Program-made: the position numbers and the translations under genes
Assembly (NCBI RefSeq): GCF_012273895.1
Contig: NC_052122.1
Span: 1,302,001 to 1,366,000 of the forward strand
Direction of reading: 5' to 3'
From: Zerene cesonia
Lineage: Eukaryota; Arthropoda; Insecta; Lepidoptera; Pieridae
DNA length: 64,000 bases
The notes under the pieces: model-generated
Told to the model about the DNA's origin: nothing
Databases searched by the model: none
Seen by the model: only the letters and a program-made list of their open reading frames with translations
Shown here: piece by piece, positions 60,966-64,000 of the stretch
Position numbering within the stretch: position 1 is the stretch's first letter
Layout of the letters: each line of letters opens with the position of its first letter

Positions 60966-63789
60966 AAACATTTTAATACAAATTGTTACGCTATTTAGAC
61001 CTGGGTTATTTAGGCCATTAACTACAATCTCTTTAGGTAATATGGTGCTGACAGAATATGAGCGTTACAGCCTCTGGTGTAACATTTAAGTTTAGTCAGT
61101 AGAATCCTTTTAGATGAGTTGATGCACATGATCAGATATTTGAATAAATTTAGTTTGAACTTTTTACATTGCGTTTTAATTATTTTAGTCATAGAATTGT
61201 TCTCTAGTACCATACACTCGTATCGTTTTTATAAATAAATGTTTTTCTCTTTTTATAATATGTGAAAATTGCAATACGCATTTTCGATGTTCCTATTCGA
61301 TTCCCGCAAATCCGTGTACATGGTATATTTTATAATATAAGTATTTGGAACGCAACTTTTGGTTAATCATTAATGAAACAAAAAAGGATCTGATACTTTT
61401 ATTATACAACCAGGCATGAATCCCACATTTATTTTTCTCTCTAATTAAAATCAGGGTGTTTGATTACTTATGTCTATTTTTGTATTAAAAATAAAACAAA
61501 CAAAGACCGACTAAATACTTACATAAATTTGTTCCAGAAAATACTTTGAATAAAGACAACATTAATTATGTGTGTTCATTTATGTCGCATGCTATGATGT
61601 GACTACATCGTCTATCTTCATTAGTTAAATGTGCATTAAGATGCTTGACTTTGCCGTTAAGCCTACAAGTAAACAAGCGTGTGCCCTTTAATCATTGAAG
61701 CGTAATAATTCCATCCATTAAATGAATATGAATTAGAATTATCGATGTTATAATTATTACGTGGACACGTGACCTACATATAGTTTATACGGGGTCTTAA
61801 CGTTATTACATAGCTTTGTGGCAAATACTAATAACATATTCCGTATAATGCGATAGTGCTAAGTGATTCGACATTAAATTGGCTCAAACTAGCCAAGCTT
61901 GTCATTATAAAATGACAAAGTAAGCAAAAGGACAGGCCATTAGGTATCGAGCCTGACTTTCACATCAATGATTAATAACTCTGTAACAGAAAGCAATTTT
62001 AAGGTAGTGCATATACACACAGATGCGCAAATAGATATCAGATGTAATAATGAATAATGTAAGTTCAATCAACAATTCTACAATTGCCAGTAAAATCTAC
62101 AATTAGAATTAAAAAAAAATCACTATCGGACCAAAAAGGCACAGAATACTGGCGGGAAAATCGATTGCCACTCTCCCACTAGAGAAACGAGTAGTAGGTA
62201 TGAACCTAAAACAACAAATAACTTTATCGTTGGGCGTGTTGGCAAACAACGACAATGCAATTTTAGTGCATACTACATGCGAGAGGGTTGTCACTGCTGC
62301 TTTAAATCAGAGGAAAAAACTGATAATTGATTCGTGTACAAAACAATCATAACAGTTAACATAAGTGATTTCTCAAGATTTCTTAATTGCATGTTTGGGG
62401 CAATTATGCAATTAAGAAATTTTGCTGTAGACAATCGCGAAGCTAGTAGGTCAAATTTATAAATATCGTAATTACGTTGTGTAAAATAATATAAATAGAA
62501 GACTGATTTAGGATTCACATTATTTAATTGACAGACATTTGCCCCGATTTTGCGAAAATAGCCGCTTCAACGTTTGTTAAACAATAAATTTTCAATGAAG
62601 ATAGATACAAAAAAGACTATTAATAGTAACATGAGATATTCATTCAGCGATTGTTCCCATTTCTTGTTATTTAATTATTTATACGTTATTAGTGGTAACG
62701 TTATAATAAAATATGAGTTACTTATTTATATATACATACATATATGAAAGCTTCAATAAGATAATCTAAATATTGTTAATACGTAAAACAACTTTGTACT
62801 CTATTTAAATCGGACGGAGGAGTATGAACTTTCGCAAGTTTGTAGTTTAGCTTGGTATATATGCAGGCATGCAGATTTTTAATATTTTGTGGAAAAAAAT
62901 GCATTTAAAAATTTTAAAATATATAACTAAAACTTCCATGATCTGACACTCACACGTCAAAAACATATGGAACGAAATGTAACATCCGAAAATTTTTAAA
63001 TGAGGTTGCATCTCGACCGTTGCTGTTTCACCAGTATGTACAAATATATATTGTTCTGAATAAACAAACGAATCGAATAAACAACGAGAAAGTTTCAGAA
63101 GGTCGAATTGGAGTAGTTTCCTGGATGAGTCTGACTCGTTTAGTCTCAAACCGTTGCTTTAGTCTAACTCCTCGTATCGTGCACAATGCACATTCCACCT
63201 TTGTGTAAATTCTTTTTAATGTCACCTAACTACGACTAATTGGTGTGGATGCGAGAGGATTTGTTTTCTACATATTTTTATTTAAAAGCTTTTTCACGTC
63301 CCATCAGTTCTCTTACTTCGTACAATAGACTCATGTGGGAATTCTTTATAATTCCCTTTCGTATTATCCGTTAGTGCAGCCTGCGTTAGTACTAAATGAC
63401 GACTGCTTTGAACAATTCTATGTTTTACCTTACAAAACTAGCTAGAGATTTCCTAGAATTAGTATTGTAATTACTCGCATTTAGTCGATATGTGCAAATT
63501 GTCAAGTCAATTGGAAGTAAAGAGCTATTGAAGATTGGTGGGATGAAAGCGATTATCACACATGCTACCTTGTCGCAGTGTGCTTGTCGCAGCGTGAAAA
63601 TAAAATTGAAGTGATTATTAGGCTAATGGCAGTTTTCGTTGTGAGAAGTACAATAAAGACATAAATTATAAAAAATATGTCACGGTTTAAAGGTCTTTGC
63701 TATCGACACTTTTCGTTTTAATGAAATGAAATTGCATTTACTTCACAGCTTAAACACTAAGACCAATTAATAAGCAATTATTAAACGAA
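60966..63789. other. Intergenic or intronic; one hairpin
   Basis: AT-rich DNA. Overlapping frames on both strands near 63020-63225 are not supported. Confidence 0.4.
62378..62420. repeat. Perfect 15-bp hairpin
   Basis: ATTTCTTAATTGCAT (62378-62392), 13-base loop, exact inverse at 62406-62420. Confidence 0.85.
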
Positions 63790-64000
63790 TCTATATATAT
63801 AAAAGAAAGTGGTGTTAGTTACACTATTTATAACTGAAAAACGGATTAACCAATTTGGCTGAAAATTTGTGCAGAGGTAGCTTGGACCCAGGAGACGGAC
63901 ATAGGATAGTTTTTATCCCGGAAATCCCACGGGAACGGGAACATGCGAGAAAAACCCCGGGTCTAAGTTTCCTGCGACTACACGGGCATCGCCGCGGGCG
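63790..64000 (+). mobile_element. Non-autonomous Helitron, family V, cut by the window edge
   Basis: Begins TCTATATATATAAAAGAAAG after A, includes TTAGTTACACTATTTATAAC, AAACGGATTAACCAATTTGG and GGACATAGGATAGTTTTTAT, and reaches GGGCATCGCCGCGGGCG at the last base, which looks like the start of the 3' hairpin. The CTAG end should lie within a few tens of bases beyond the window. Confidence 0.7.

Noticed and set aside
1..64000. CRISPR array, prophage, operon or defence system
   Set aside because: No spaced direct repeats, no dense gene packing, and introns plus SINE/Helitron content show an insect nuclear genome.

Overview
The window looks like nuclear DNA of a lepidopteran insect (butterfly or moth). 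It is AT-rich, almost free of long open frames, carries spliced exons with GT-AG introns, and is peppered with short dispersed repeats of the kind found in Lepidoptera. The clearest are non-autonomous Helitrons, which run 5'-TC...CTAG-3', have a GC-rich hairpin just before CTAG and insert between A and T. tRNA-derived SINE-like elements are also present. There are no bacterial operons, rRNA genes, CRISPR arrays or intact transposase/polymerase genes. Genus and chromosome cannot be told from the sequence alone.

The only convincing protein gene is at 2459-4952 (+). It is a small multi-exon gene for a basic protein of about 430 residues that I do not recognise. The two 3' exons (3773-3934 and 4079-4952) join cleanly in frame and are the firm part. 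Two upstream exons (2459-2486 and 2740-2968) also join in frame, but through weak donor sites. Poly(A) signals lie at 4951 and 5179.

From about 5.2 kb to the end the window is intergenic or intronic DNA. It holds (a) Helitron copies at 16.0-16.8, 19.6-20.0, 22.2-22.6, 29.4-29.6, 39.4-39.6, 41.3-41.6, 45.7-46.0, 52.9-53.0 and 63.8-64.0 kb; (b) SINE-like or tRNA-like elements at 11.0, 24.8, 32.5, 42.4 and 54.3 kb; (c) repeat tails at 11.5, 13.8 and 30.3 kb, and a decayed LINE-like coding scrap near 60.9 kb; (d) isolated GC/CpG-rich blocks at 5.9, 12.6, 13.3, 17.4, 34.1, 50.5 and 56.3 kb. The 34.1 kb block looks most like a promoter with a first exon, because it ends in a strong splice donor a few bases after an ATG.

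Two patterns deserve attention. First, Helitrons here occur as abutting pairs, and the same two-unit pair is present at 16.0 and 22.2 kb, so the dimer itself seems to have been copied. Second, the window has about a dozen perfect or nearly perfect short-loop inverted repeats. For one of them (19791-19831) a sister copy of the same transposon at 45.7 kb lacks the second arm. That is in-window evidence that these hairpins arise by fold-back (template-switch) duplication. No multi-gene functional system could be supported.
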